From Patiria pectinifera (Eukaryota; Echinodermata; Asteroidea; Valvatida; Asterinidae), in assembly GCA_029964075.1 (NCBI GenBank), contig CM057148.1, positions 33,101,916 through 33,165,915 of the forward strand: a DNA stretch of 64,000 nucleotides, in the 5' to 3' direction. This document shows positions 23,801 to 33,034 of the stretch, in pieces. Every line of letters starts with the position of its first letter. The first letter of the stretch is position 1. Position numbers and translations under genes: made by a program. Under the pieces are notes generated by a model. That model saw only the letters and a list, made by a program, of their open reading frames with translations, was not told the origin of the DNA and ran no database searches.

Positions 23801-26800
23801 CACATAAATTCAAAATGTCTGCACCCAGAGCGGCTTCAAAGCGTCTTGGCGCAAGAATGAGGAGTTAGCGCTCTAGTAATTTAATATAGCTCTATAGGTA
23901 AGCCATGTCCCGTTGTACATGTAGAAGGAGGACGACCCCCCGAAAAAAGTGGGCCGTTGGGACGGGATTTGGACTTGTCGATGGAAAATCCAGGACCTTT
24001 GGAGATTGAGCAGGTCTGACGGACTGCGTAAGCCGTTAATGCCCGCTATTTGTTGATGATAAATCTGTCGTTGAGGTTTATTATTATCTATAAACCTTGA
24101 TGATGGAGGGCACTGGCCAGTGTCTTCACAATTCTGGTGAAGACCCCGAGTCTGGCAGATGAGTGTGGCAGGTGAGAGTGCTTGACAAGGGGGCACTCGT
24201 GAATTCCAGGCAGTAGCCGAGTGAGACGGTGTCGAGTACCCACCAGACTGAAGTGATTTGGTCCCAGTACCCGTTCGAAATGGGTCAAACGGGTTCTCAC
24301 AGGTCCCGTGAGGGGGGTTGGGGACGTTATTGTCTGTGGGCATATTCACTTCTGCCAGCCGAACTGTGGCGGTAGAGGCTGAAGGACAGATGGTGGCCCG
24401 TGAATTTGCAGGGTGACGAGCGGTGGAATGAAAACCACTGCTTGACGGCTTTGGAAGAGGGGAAGACAGTTTTGGACGAACCTTCATCAAAGTGATCTTA
24501 GCCGAAGCAGTCTGACAAAAAGCCGGCAAAGAGGTCTCGCCCTTGGAAGGAAGGGACTCGAGACATTTGCGAGTTCCATAAGAGGGTAGAAATACGACAT
24601 CAAGAATGGCTGCCCGTCGTGCCTCTGATGCCGTGACAGCAAACTCGAGTAAGTTTACTGAGAACTGCCGAGAACAAACCTGATCAACAGGAACCCCAGG
24701 GATAGGATAGAGGGTAACTAGTGAGTCAGGAGCAGTTAGTCGTTTTAACGATCTCGGCTGTGTAGTAGGAGTGGGGTTCACAGAACCCTAATACGTGCAT
24801 CATGTCTCCTACCAGGTGATAAAGTGTGGTCATGGAGGCTGGCATAGTTGTGTCCTCTTGTTCGGCCAAACGAGGTGACAGAGGAGAGGAAACGTCCTGG
24901 GCAAGGGATTCAGACGGCGAGTCCGTAGGAGTGCCGAGAAAACTATGGGCAAACACCAACACGACTGGTGCGTTGGGAGGACGGAAGAAATTTGTGTGGG
25001 GTATGTTAGGGTTTGTTGCTGGCCGCAGCTGAGAAGGAGACGACGAGCCTGGATCAGCCGCAGCAGTCTGCTTGGAGAAGGCTGCCAAGGTTTCGGACTT
25101 GTATATTGGTCAATACACTGCTGTGAGATAACGAAACTGCCAGTAAAAATAACGTGTTCATTTTGTAGGCAAAAGCACCCAAAATTCGGTGCAGCTTTGC
25201 TAACAGTAGATCAATATACACCAATGTGAAAATAACTGCTGGTTAAACAACGGTGTTCGTATTGAAGGTGAAAGCACCAAACACGTTCAGTGCAGCTTGA
25301 GGGATTTGATAAGTAGCAAAATATCACGCTGATGGGTCAGTAACTTAGTAGTGTTGGTAAGGGGTGAGCCGCTTGCAACAAGTGCGATGCTAGCCCCATG
25401 CAAAGTCTCACTCGTTTGACACAGCAACACAGCTGTGAGACAAGGAAAGCTGCTGGTTAAATAATAGCGAAATCCCGGATATGACAAACAAGCGTATATA
25501 GTGAGTAGCCCGCAGCCTGTGAAAGGCCTCACTTGCTCCGTACGACGTGAGCTACTTGCAGCCTGTGCGAAACCTCACGTAAATAGTGGTCGTGTAAATA
25601 AGCTTAGCAATGCAACGTACAGCCTGTGCGAAGCCTCACTAGTTTGGTATGGCGTGAAATACTTACAACCTGTGTGAAGCCTCATGGACACAGACTCGTA
25701 AGGACCATGTAACAGGAGTGAGGAACCGGCAATCTGTGCTGTGCGAGAACTCACTCCCGAAAGGTAAACGTAACAACCAAGAAATATCACCCAAAAACGA
25801 CCAAAAAGTTACAAAAACTCACTGAACTTGTAAGAACAACAACAGATACCGGTAACTACTGGTACTTGAATAAAAATCATGAACTTAGCTATTTTGAATG
25901 GCTGAGGAAAGACTTACAGTAATTTTCGGAATATAAGCCGCGGCTTATACATTGAATTTGTCCATGAAAATGTTTACTGTGGCTTATACACAGGGCGGCT
26001 TATACGCCGAGACTTGAAGAATAAAAATGATATTCAAATGTATTTATAATGTACTGGTATAAGAAAAGATCTGTTGCTGAAATGAATCATCAATTAAAAA
26101 AGTCATTAACAAGCCGGCAAAAGCACGTCCCACGAAAATGTACCGAACGGTAAAAAGTAAGGCGAGTGAAAGCTGTCTCTTCATCCATGCTTCGACATCG
26201 GCCGTACGTGATACAAGTGCTGCATGCATGCTGCATGCATTCTCCATGGACCACACCATTTGTGGTAATAAAGTTGTGTACTTTCTTGGGAACAATAATT
26301 ACCAATATTTCCGCCGTTTAAAAAAAGAAAAAAAAAACTAATTCTTTTTATGGAGTTTGAAACATTTCTTTATTCGATAATCAGTTGTTCAATGTCACAA
26401 TTTAATTTGTTTTCCTGAAGTGTATTCAAGAAACGATGTAAAACTCAAAACAGGGGCTAAATCACGCTTAACAAAATTAATGGATTCATCCATAAAAAGT
26501 TCAGCATCGTGGTAACTGTTTTCGAAGAAAGTTACGATCGAAACTTGAATTTTTGATGAAACTACTCGTTAGTAATCACAACAATTTGATACGTTTTGTT
26601 GTAAAAACGGGACAAAACAAGACAGGGTCTGTTGCCACAAAGCAGGATTTGTAGCGCTCCAGTCAGACGACACACGGTGGGTTGCATACTCTCTCAAGTG
26701 CTGCAGGAAAATGTTATCATTCGTCGGTGCAGGCTGCCGGGCCATGCACTAACGTTTAGGGCCGGGGACCGGATGGGTCAGCCAGCAGCAATTCCCTTTT

Positions 26801-27230
26801 GTATTTCTCATCATCAATTTCCATATTTGTTTGTAAGAGTATCGACTGTAAATGATTTGATATAACTTTGTGGCCCTTTGCGGTCGGTGCGGCTTATACA
26901 CTGGTGCGGCTTATACGCCGACTTCAAATCTTAATTTGCAGATTTTTGCGTGCTACGGCTTATACTCCGCGCGGCTTATATTCCGAAAATTACGGTAGAA
27001 TTAGCAAACAAGAGCTCCGTAAATATATGTCTGTCACGTAGCGCCGCTAAGAGAAAAGAGGAAGTATGGTTCTGTAGATGCATTAAAATGGACGATTGAT
27101 AAATGGACAAGCAACAAAATATTAAGGCAAAGGGTTATCAATAGTTCTTGATAATCACTTACTTTTGACCACTATTGTTGCTCCATTTCCAGCTCCATAT
27201 ACAGTTGCCACAAAACTGCTTTCATTATAG
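11810..27230 (-). CDS. CLN3 (battenin)-like gene, partial, four exons
   Basis: Four minus-strand exons, 27,230-27,163, 18,583-18,509, 14,136-14,084 and 11,844-11,810, all have AG acceptors and GTAAGT donors, and their phases join (1/2, 1/2, 0/0). The 76-residue product runs through YGAGNGATIVVK, FLLFNMPYGARFF, GLAFSKSFALAILSI and VLVGASNAFGE. Set against human CLN3 it aligns without gaps: T-x-V-x-K, then PYxxR, then AFSxS at the same spacing, then a final GE. CLN3 is a multi-pass lysosomal membrane protein of the MFS/SLC29-related type. The stretch here would span its early membrane segments. The usual ADILPTL motif is not kept, so a divergent paralogue is likely. The 5' and 3' exons are not found. 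Introns carry a SINE, MITEs and DIRS B. Confidence 0.62.
12330..12681 (-). repeat. tRNA-derived SINE in the CLN3-like intron
   Basis: Read on the minus strand, the head at 12,681-12,612 has an A-box-like TGGCTAGTGCATAA and a B-box-like GGTTCGTTCCC, with GCATTCGCCTCTCACCACTG between them. This is the pattern of tRNA-derived SINEs in many invertebrates. An unrelated body of about 250 bp follows and ends in a (TTA)n-type tail at 12,330-12,360. Confidence 0.72.
12690..14083. other. intron between exons c and d, right part
   Basis: No coding exon is found besides c and d. There are short C- and T-runs (13,588-13,611 and 13,670) and scattered TACATG words. Nothing else can be named. Confidence 0.4.
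14084..14136 (-). CDS. CLN3-like exon c
   Basis: 53 bp. The acceptor follows a long T-rich tract (TTTTTTTGCACCACAG) and the donor is GTAAGTAATC. With the G carried from exon b it encodes G then ISGLAFSKSFALAILSI. AFSxS sits exactly where CLN3 has it. It ends in phase 0. Confidence 0.66.
14137..17220. other. intron between exons b and c, left part
   Basis: No supported exon. 14,760-15,320 is locally GC-richer and holds several loose copies of GAGTCCT; it ends with GACAGTGTGACAGGGCC, so it may be an old DNA element. A minus-strand 70-codon frame at 15,459-15,671 is preceded by a good acceptor (TGTTGTTTTTTTAG) but is not open from it. 15,890-15,980 has repeated GGCATGCTTG words. Confidence 0.35.
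17224..17306. repeat. CCGG-target MITE, diverged third copy
   Basis: GTGAATTTAG, ATGAAATAC, ACTCATTGGTAGTGTTGC and GGTCAACCAATAA match, in order, the element at 29,991-30,144 and, inverted, the one at 57,780-57,938. The ends are eroded, so the target duplication is not visible. Confidence 0.55.
17320..18508. other. intron between exons b and c, right part
   Basis: I see no exon with both splice sites and no clear repeat in this stretch, which is AT-rich. It ends at the donor of exon b. Confidence 0.35.
18509..18583 (-). CDS. CLN3-like exon b
   Basis: 75 bp. The acceptor is CTTCTTTTTGCAG and the donor GTAAGTGTAG, close to consensus. It encodes INAFLLFNMPYGARFFANSV then IMLS. The PYxxR motif matches CLN3. 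It is hydrophobic, as expected for a membrane helix. Confidence 0.68.
18712..19030. repeat. DIRS B left ITR and internal complementary region
   Basis: The left end CCCCCCAAAGGTGGGGGCC leads into GATTCTACTACCGAATAATT. At 18,922-18,975 the complement of this end appears (TAAGTATTCGCTAGTAGAAC then TGGCCCACAGCTTGG), followed after a G-run by the predicted right end, AGATTCTACTACGCTCTACT. CCATACTTCCTCTTTTCTC at 18,849-18,867 matches, inverted, the remnant at 27,046-27,069 and also element C. Confidence 0.75.
19259..19890 (-). pseudogene. DIRS B tyrosine recombinase remnant
   Basis: The N-terminal motif is degraded to CDSQLRHFYKWSVRRTVDPL (19,883-19,700). The HxxR box, QAHKVRSMATSWAIF, follows at about 19,380-19,420. 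The central region is missing or unreadable, so it is shorter than in element C by more than 100 residues. It is non-functional. Confidence 0.7.
19768..20410 (-). pseudogene. DIRS B RNase H and downstream block remnant
   Basis: The end of RNase H reads IHLAGTENTAADALSRD (about 20,190-20,240), with INLFAILLNHQLLVYCSRF and FWLRQPWFSRLVCL after it. These match elements A and C. The catalytic start of RNase H and all of the RT are lost at about 20,410-20,420, where unrelated DNA begins. Confidence 0.68.
20420..23870. other. DNA replacing the RT region of DIRS B
   Basis: No recognised protein. 20,460-21,140 is rich in AAATTCA/TCAAAT words. 21,560-21,720 has a GC-richer block with GATCGGTGGCAGATTTCACC. 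At 22,345-22,430 lies a TGCTTATATAGCACA/TGCGCTTTACAA repeat of the kind seen at 4.6 kb. 22,799-23,258 is a dispersed repeat. It is probably a stack of insertions plus a deletion of pol. Confidence 0.4.
22799..23258 (+). repeat. dispersed repeat, copy 1
   Basis: Starts ACTCCCTGTGAAATTATTC and ends ATGGACTATATCTTTAAG. The copy at 27,573-27,952 shares both ends and the core (GCGTCTTAAGACGC palindrome, ATAATTTGTCGGATCAGTGC) and lacks about 80 bp. Direct orientation. Family unknown. Confidence 0.7.
23873..25088 (-). pseudogene. DIRS B gag-like remnant
   Basis: The N-terminal part (25,088-24,730) is Ser/Pro-rich and ends in TLYHLVGDMMHVLGFCEP. After a frameshift, TTQPRSLKRL and VPVDQVCSRQ match the block before MPVDRLCADR in element C. 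The sequence then jumps to EARRAAILDVVFLPSYG and KCLESLP, the conserved core. About 130 residues between these blocks are deleted relative to C. The tail is not Gly/Arg-rich as in A and C. Confidence 0.7.
25370..25765 (-). repeat. short interspersed repeats in the DIRS B leader
   Basis: On the minus strand the word GTGAGGCTTCGCACAGGCTG or a close variant occurs near 25,520, 25,567, 25,628 and 25,675, with weaker copies near 25,400 and 25,735, spaced about 45-60 bp in the main cluster. They lie between the gag start and the right terminal repeat, in the presumed 5' leader. Their role is unknown. Confidence 0.6.
25915..26997. mobile_element. ATAAGCCG-type MITE, copy 1 (complete)
   Basis: 1.08 kb with terminal inverted repeats (A/C)(A/C)GTAATTTTCGGAATATAAGCC, flanked by TA. 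Several internal GCGGCTTATAC words stand in both orientations near each end. No transposase. Elements with similar CGGAATATAAGCCG ends occur in many animal genomes. It sits inside the leader of DIRS B, so it inserted later. Confidence 0.72.
27046..27069. repeat. DIRS B right ITR remnant
   Basis: GCTAAGAGAAAAGAGGAAGTATGG is the complement of part of the left repeat at 18,846-18,869. The similarity stops there, so the outer part of the right repeat is lost. Confidence 0.6.
27163..27230 (-). CDS. CLN3-like exon a
   Basis: 68 bp. The acceptor is TTTTTTGGGTTGCAG and the donor GTAAGTGATT. It encodes YNESSFVATVYGAGNGATIV and VK, entering with one base and leaving with one base (A) that completes AAT with exon b. 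The right end of DIRS B is only about 95 bp downstream of its donor. Confidence 0.65.
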
Positions 27231-28125
27231 CTGCAACCCAAAAAAAGAAGATAAAAGTTCAAATGAACATCAATTTTACATTTTAAGGTACTTAGTCATA
27301 AGGCAAAAAAAAAAAAAAACGTTGTGTTTCCGGTAACATTGCAAAAAAAAAAAAGGGGTCGGTTGGGTTGGTCGGCATTTTTTTTTTTAATGTGTTAATG
27401 GTATGTAGCTGTGCATCAATGCCAGTATATATTTTCATGTTAATATAAAGATAGATAATGTCCTAAGAACAACTTTTTATACCTGTATCAGGGCTCAAAT
27501 TAGCGGGAGCAAGTGATTACAATGCGCCAGTAATCTCCAAAATGTTCATGTTAAGCTCTGATGTTAAGCTCTGACTCCCTGTGAAATTATTCTTTCTGGC
27601 AAGATGTCATTTTGAAGTAATAAACAAAAGAAGGCCCTTCCAGCGGTGCGTCTTAAGACGCACCATAGGAAATTTAAATTAGTAGTTCTTTTTGTTTTTC
27701 GGCGAAGTGCGCGCAAGCATTTGCATGACGCACACGCGCATGCAGTTGCTATAATTTGTCGGATCAGTGCGTGACATCGCGTATAGCTGCAATTCAAAAC
27801 AATTCAAAACATAATTCAGCAACTTTTGATTTGAAATTGAGATCCTAGAATGCTGTTTTTCTCGGAATATACAGCTGAAGTTGAGCTGAACACTTTTGTT
27901 GCTTCAAACGAACAAAATGCACAAATTACAAATGATGGACTATATCTTTAAGGTTGATGATTCTTAAGAAAAACGGAGAAGTTCAGTCTTGCACACCAAC
28001 ATTCTCAACGTTACTCACAACGGCCGCTGGTTAACTCCAGCCATATTGCTGATACCAGTGCTGAATTTTGTTAATTTGATGTACTTTTTATAGGTAAGGG
28101 GTGTGGAATTTACCCATGGGTAATA
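27231..28125. other. upstream intron side of exon a
   Basis: No exon found. A-runs at 27,307-27,355 flank a GTGTTTCCGGTAAC/GGTCGGTTGGG block that resembles GGGTCGGTCGGGTAACCGGA at 46,435. 27,573-27,952 is the second copy of the dispersed repeat described at 22.8 kb. Confidence 0.4.
27573..27952 (+). repeat. dispersed repeat, copy 2
   Basis: Same orientation as 22,799-23,258 and nearly collinear, with an internal deletion after GTATAGCTGCAATTC and another after GAGCTGAA. It lies just outside DIRS B. Confidence 0.7.
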
Positions 28126-28127
28126 TG

Positions 28128-28690
28128 ACTACATTGCGCTACTACCGAACCCGGGCAAAGTAGGAATTTTGGTCAATTTAATGTGCTACTGATAAGGGAT
28201 GTTAAAATTACCCATTGGTAACATTGGGAATGATGCTTACACATGCATGTTACTTTGAAGCTTTCTCATAGAATCTGAGGGATAATATTTTTGATAATTG
28301 AACACCCCTGTGAGTGAGTGCGCAAATGTTGCCTATGACAAAATTTATGTTGGCACCTTGCTTTCCTTTGTTGTAAAGCTACAGACTTGCATTGTCATTC
28401 ACCTCAATGTAATATTTTGCTTACTCTTTTCATCCGTTAAACTGTTTGTAGCCTTGAAAATATTGTCAGTCACAGACTGAAGATTTTTTACTCTGCCCTA
28501 CTTTGAGCAATGTAGAAATGCGGCTAACTAGCTATGAATATTATTCCCACTTGCCCGTGTTCAGTAGAAGTGTAATGTGGGAATATTGGCAGCCGGTAAT
28601 TTCTACAGCCCTTATCACAATTGCCCTTATCACAATTGCCCGTAATTCCCACTTTACCCAGGTTCAGTAGTAGGGCAATTCCACGGTTTG
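28128..28690. repeat. inverted-repeat element with CCGAACCCGGGCAAAGTAGG ends
   Basis: CTACTACCGAACCCGGGCAA near 28,140 is answered by the complement CTTTACCCAGGTTCAGTAGT at about 28,655-28,675. Inside are two more half-copies near 28,495 and 28,550 and a tandem CTTATCACAATTGCCC pair (28,611-28,645). It is likely a small non-autonomous DNA element, perhaps two nested ones. Confidence 0.5.
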
Positions 28691-28699
28691 ATGGATATG

Positions 28700-29690
28700 G
28701 CTAAGAATTTTTATTTTTTATTTTTTAACCCTGTTTCACATTTATATTACAGATTATACATTCAAGTATGAGAAATTAACAAAGAAAACCGAATTTTATC
28801 AAACATTTTTTGAGAAATCGTGTCGTAAAGTGAAAAATATTTTTTTACTACAAAGAACTAAAAAAAAAATTGTAAAGTTTAAACATTGATTGCTATTAAG
28901 GCAATTAGAGATATTTCAATCATAACCTTATTTCTAGCATGTATGATAGTCTTAATCTCTGAAATAAGTCAATTCACAGCCGTCATCCATTTTTAGATGT
29001 CAAAAAGTAGCATTTTATACCTTTTTTTGGTCAATGTAACGTGAGTAACCGAAAAGATATAAAAGTTTTTTCTCAGAAACATTTCTAATGAATTAAATTT
29101 TGGTATTTAGGATTATCATTCTTTGCATGAACATAGACATAAATATAAGTACATTGTTGACACTAATACATACATTTAAGAATATAAGGCAACTAAATTT
29201 GGTAACGTGAGTAGCAAAAAATGTAACGTGAGTAACCAAGTTTATTATCCCAAGTCACTTAAACTATACCCAAACTGACTTTTGCTTGATAATGTTGATT
29301 TTGGTGATAACTGTTCATCTTACACCAAAGAACCTCAAGCATTAAAAATACTTTTAAGCATATTTTATCCTGTTTATAGTGCGAAATGGTCTTTGAGACA
29401 GCATAATTCTTAAATTGAATCTAATTACAGTATTTTATCAAGTGTTTATGACGTTTAATGGAATAAGGAAGACACCTGTATGTCCCTACATTGAAATTAA
29501 AATGTTTATTTGGAACAAAAGCTAAATTGCATTACATGTAGGCACTTGACACTAAGCTACCAGTACATTGGTATGCCCTGGATTCCCTGGAACCCACTCT
29601 CCACATCATGGTCTCTGATAGTGTGGCCTTTCCATGGACCCAATATTCTGTGCTATAGTGGCATACATTAAGTTTTAGAAGACTCTCAGC
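28700..29690. other. AT-rich stretch without a gene
   Basis: No open frame of note. The phrase TAACGTGAGTAAC occurs three times (29,036, 29,206 and 29,222). Otherwise unremarkable. Confidence 0.35.
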
Positions 29691-29692
29691 AT

Positions 29693-30719
29693 AGGCCTTT
29701 TCACACATATCCGTTTCGAACCGTGTTGAAACCTACCCGGATCCAACCCGGTTCAGCCCAAGTATTTTTCGACACGGATCGGAGAGACGCGACGTACACA
29801 CTGTCCTTTACGGGAACGGCCGCTACGTGAACCGTGTAACGTTCAATCCGGCTACGGCCCCTGTGAATTCACACTACAAATTCTCGACACGGATTGCATT
29901 CGGCACAGGGCGCTGCGATGATTTTCTCAATCCCGTAATGCATTGCGACGCACGCGGCTGCTGCGTGCACGAGGCTTACGGACAGGCCGGTGTGCACTAA
30001 GCGTGAATTTACTACTCTGTGAAATACGGACTCATTGGTAGTATTGCGCATGCCTATTAGGAGAAGGACCTGTCACGTGAAAGGGTTTGACCAATAATAA
30101 GAGAGTAAAGGAATCCGATTTGGGAGTCCGATTTTTGTACGACACCAGTGCAGCTGTGTGCAATATTTCCAAAATGGCTCCGGTCACCAGCGCAGCTGTG
30201 TGCAATATTTCCAAAATGGCTCCGGTCATTTCGTTAGACGATTCGTTCTATTTAACATTAGAAATGTACATTTTTGGGGTACATTTTGCGGACCTAATAC
30301 AAGCCCAGACTCGGTAAAGGATGCTCCATACACCGATACATAATTGGATGATAATTAGGGAGCGATTGTTTCGTGATCGGTGTTTGTGACGGCGATAGTG
30401 GTGGAGGGAAATATTATGCACGGCATGTCAGATTTTCGGTAAAATGTCGGCCTCAACTCAACACGGATCGGCCGGGAGTGACTCAACCCGGGGCGGTTCA
30501 CACTATCATTTTCGACACGGTTCAGGCCGAAAAATGCAATTTCAATCCGGGTTGAGATTTTCAACCCTGGTCCCTCCCAGGGTTGATTTCGATCCGGCTA
30601 GAGCACGCTACCCGGGTCGGAACCGGGTTTAAATTTTAGAAGTGGGAAAAGGGTTGGAAAAAATCCTCGGGGTTGGAACCGGTTCCAACCCGGAGATTTT
30701 GGACAGTGTGAAAAGGCCT
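29693..30719. mobile_element. non-autonomous DNA element with AGGCCTTTTCACAC ends
   Basis: Terminal inverted repeats AGGCCTTTTCACAC / GTGTGAAAAGGCCT, flanked on both sides by CAT, a likely 3-bp target duplication. The subterminal parts are rich in CCGGGT and CGACACGG words in both orientations. A 3-bp duplication is usual for PIF/Harbinger, but no transposase is present and the family is uncertain. Inside lie a CCGG-target MITE (29,991-30,144) and a 45-bp direct duplication (30,150-30,228, CAGCTGTGTGCAATATTTCC). Confidence 0.68.
29991..30144 (+). mobile_element. CCGG-target MITE, copy 2
   Basis: About 154 bp from TGTGCACTAAGCGTG to GTACGACA, flanked by CCGG and CCAG. It is the same family as 57,780-57,938, in opposite orientation: GCGTGAATTTAC, GGACTCATTGGTAGTATTGC, GTCACGTGAAAGGG and two GAGTCCGATTTT-type words are shared. 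Confidence 0.72.
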
Positions 30720-32230
30720 CATGAGAAGTTTGTTCTGATGGCTCAGCATTAGTTAAAAAAAAAATTACAGCTGGACTTAAAAGGAAATATCAAATTCCTG
30801 ATAGGGGATCAGTATGCACTGTAATAGTATCAGAATAATGTCAGATGAAAACCTTTATCTTGGAGTTCTTGCCATTGGAGATCCAAAATGCAAATTTTAG
30901 TCAGAGATTTTAGTAGTTCTGATGCCTATTGGGTAGAAAAATACTAATTACGATAATTTAGTCCCAAAAAAATCATGCCATAAAATGCTGAGATGGGTCG
31001 GACAATGTGGGTGCCAATGAGGAATTCAATGTGATGAAGATAAAATGACCATGTTTCAACATGAGTGATAATATTTACCAACATAAATTGCACATATCAT
31101 CATAAATTAATGAATGCCACGTGACCTTCAATCCTGCAATCAAATGACAAGGATTTACTTGGGTGTTACATTAATCACACTATTGCACCACCTACATCAT
31201 TTTTGGTTCCATTCACCGTGCATTTATGTCCCATCCCTTTTGATCTATTGCACGCCGCACGCACTCTAAGACGTACCGAAGTGTGACGTCATTTAGAACT
31301 GGGAAGTGTAGTGCAAATGAATGGAGTACGCGGGCTGTTGGTTTATGGCCGAATCACCCGCTTAAATGTCTTTTACACACAAAATTGTTCTCATAATTCT
31401 CATGTACATTTACTTCATTTACCTGTCTCTAATAATAGACATAATTTCCAGCGCCTTGAGTACCTAATTGTTGGTAGATACCGGTACGTGTGCTATATAA
31501 GACTTCTGTATTATTATTATTATTATTTACTTGGGTACTCTATACGATTGTTGCGCTAGTTAGACCATATCATGCATTATAGCAGTACAAAGCTTGCCTT
31601 TGAAGTTAATGCAGTTGCCTTGATGATTTGCTTGCATTGTTTTAAGAACTTACAATGTAAATTGTCATTAATGTCAATGATTCGACTTTTAAACCTTCGT
31701 TAGCCTTGAACAAGCTGACAAAATGTAGTGGATATGATTCAATTTTGTGAGTTTTGTTTGTTCTTAAAGTTTTATCCAATCGAATGACAAAGATCTACTT
31801 GGATGTTAGGCCAAAAAAACCAATAAATCGGTCTCTGGTCAGCGCGCGCGTCGATTTCAATCATGCGCGTCCATCTTTTTTTTTTCCAAAATGTTCCGCG
31901 GTAGCTGCAACAGCGCCCTCTATTTCCACACCTCCTCAATTTTTTTTACCAAAGATTACCAAGGAATGGGAAATTGCACCAAGGCAAATGATCGAAAGCA
32001 CCAAGGCAAATTTTGGAGGTCACTTATGTACATGAGGACACCAAAATAGCAAAATAGTACCCCACCTTGTCCGTACAATCCAAGCTTGAAGAAAAAAAAA
32101 AAAGAGAGAGAAAAAAAAAAAGCCGCGTGGCCGCGTCAATTCCGGAACTTTGGTCTGACCAGAGACCGAATATTTTTATTTTTTTGCCTTATATAAAACA
32201 AATAATGAATGTTTTGCATTCGTGCAATGG
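30720..32230. other. non-coding with dispersed repeat fragments
   Basis: 31,080-31,170 is an inverted copy of the CAAGTAAATCCTTGTCATTT repeat at 11.3 kb, and 31,765-31,815 is a further diverged copy. 31,435-31,530 has CAGCGCCTTGAGTACC followed by TATATAAG and (ATT)n, the tail type seen at 4.6 kb. No gene found. Confidence 0.4.
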
Positions 32231-32231
32231 T

Positions 32232-32330
32232 GAGAATATTTTCATTCGTTGAAAGAGTGAATGTTCCATTCAACTTGTTTTCGCCTCGTTGAATGGTACA
32301 TTCAATCTTTCAACGAATGAAAATATTATC
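32232..32330. repeat. palindrome with TTCGCCTCG loop
   Basis: Arms of about 43 bp (GAATATTTTCATTCGTTGAA / TTCAACGAATGAAAATATT) around TTGTTTTCGCCTC. The loop word TTCGCCTCG is also at the centre of the palindrome at 48,198-48,358. Confidence 0.75.
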
Positions 32331-33034
32331 ATATATCACATATCATACTTATCAATGTCTGAGCTAGATCAGAAACAAACCCAGGTAGAATTAAAACTAC
32401 CGGTATGTGCTAACAATTTGTTACAAGAACAGTCCTATTCCCGTTTTAACTTAAATTTTAAATAATCAGTAGAAAGGGCCTACCTTTTTTCTTTTATTCC
32501 TGGCAATTAGTCTTGCTATCTTTGTAAATACTTGTACATTGTCCATGTTGATTCCTGATATATTTGCCTGTCATTGTTCCTATCAGTGTTGTAATTTGTG
32601 TGTGTGTATTAATTTCATTTCATTTATTTATATTTTCATTTTTTTAATGTCTTAATTCATGTACATGTATTTATATTAATTTTAATATTTTTACTGATTT
32701 GTAAAAAGAAACACAATTCGGCCCCTAGCTGCAAGGTCTCTTTTGATTGTTAAAAATAATCCATTAATTAATTAATAATACTTATTATTCTAGATCTGAC
32801 AAGGCATATGTCCAAACATTATCGATCATTGTCCATTTGTTGACGCAAGTGGAAAATAGAACCCTGGTTCACCGCTGTTTTTAGGGCAACCTTAGGTTTT
32901 TCCGTGCTTTAGCTTGTCCGTGCTTTAGCTTGTATAAAACTCCCTCTTGCGGCTGAATTGTATCCAGTATCATTTTGCATAAAAACAGCTCACCGGAGGA
33001 TGTCTTTTCAATCACTTTTTTATGCTACAAATAA
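32331..33034. other. AT-rich stretch, possible promoter at its right end
   Basis: No gene. CCGTGCTTTAGCTTGT is directly repeated (32,898-32,930) and is followed by TATAAAAC at 32,933, which could be a TATA box about 65 bp before an ATG at 33,000 (a 21-codon frame). No other evidence of transcription. Confidence 0.3.

Larger units (their letters stand above)
18712..27070 (-). mobile_element. DIRS-like retrotransposon B, degraded, in a CLN3-like intron
   Basis: Outline of a third DIRS family. It has a left terminal repeat and internal complementary region (18.71-19.03 kb), recombinase and RNase H remnants (19.26-20.4 kb), gag remnant (23.87-25.09 kb), a leader with short repeats (25.37-25.76 kb) and a shortened right repeat (27,046-27,069). 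The RT region is absent. In its place is 3.4 kb of unrelated DNA (20.42-23.87 kb), and a MITE lies in the leader. It fills the 8.6-kb intron between exons a and b except for about 220 bp. Confidence 0.78.

Noticed and set aside
31435..31530. Exon with donor GTAAATG near 31,430 on the minus strand
   Set aside because: The sequence is a short dispersed repeat tail (TATATAAG and ATT run) of the type seen elsewhere in the window.
32490..32560. Minus-strand exon with donor GTAGGCC encoding a Lys/Arg-rich peptide
   Set aside because: Weak splice sites and no recognisable protein. Probably chance or a LINE scrap.
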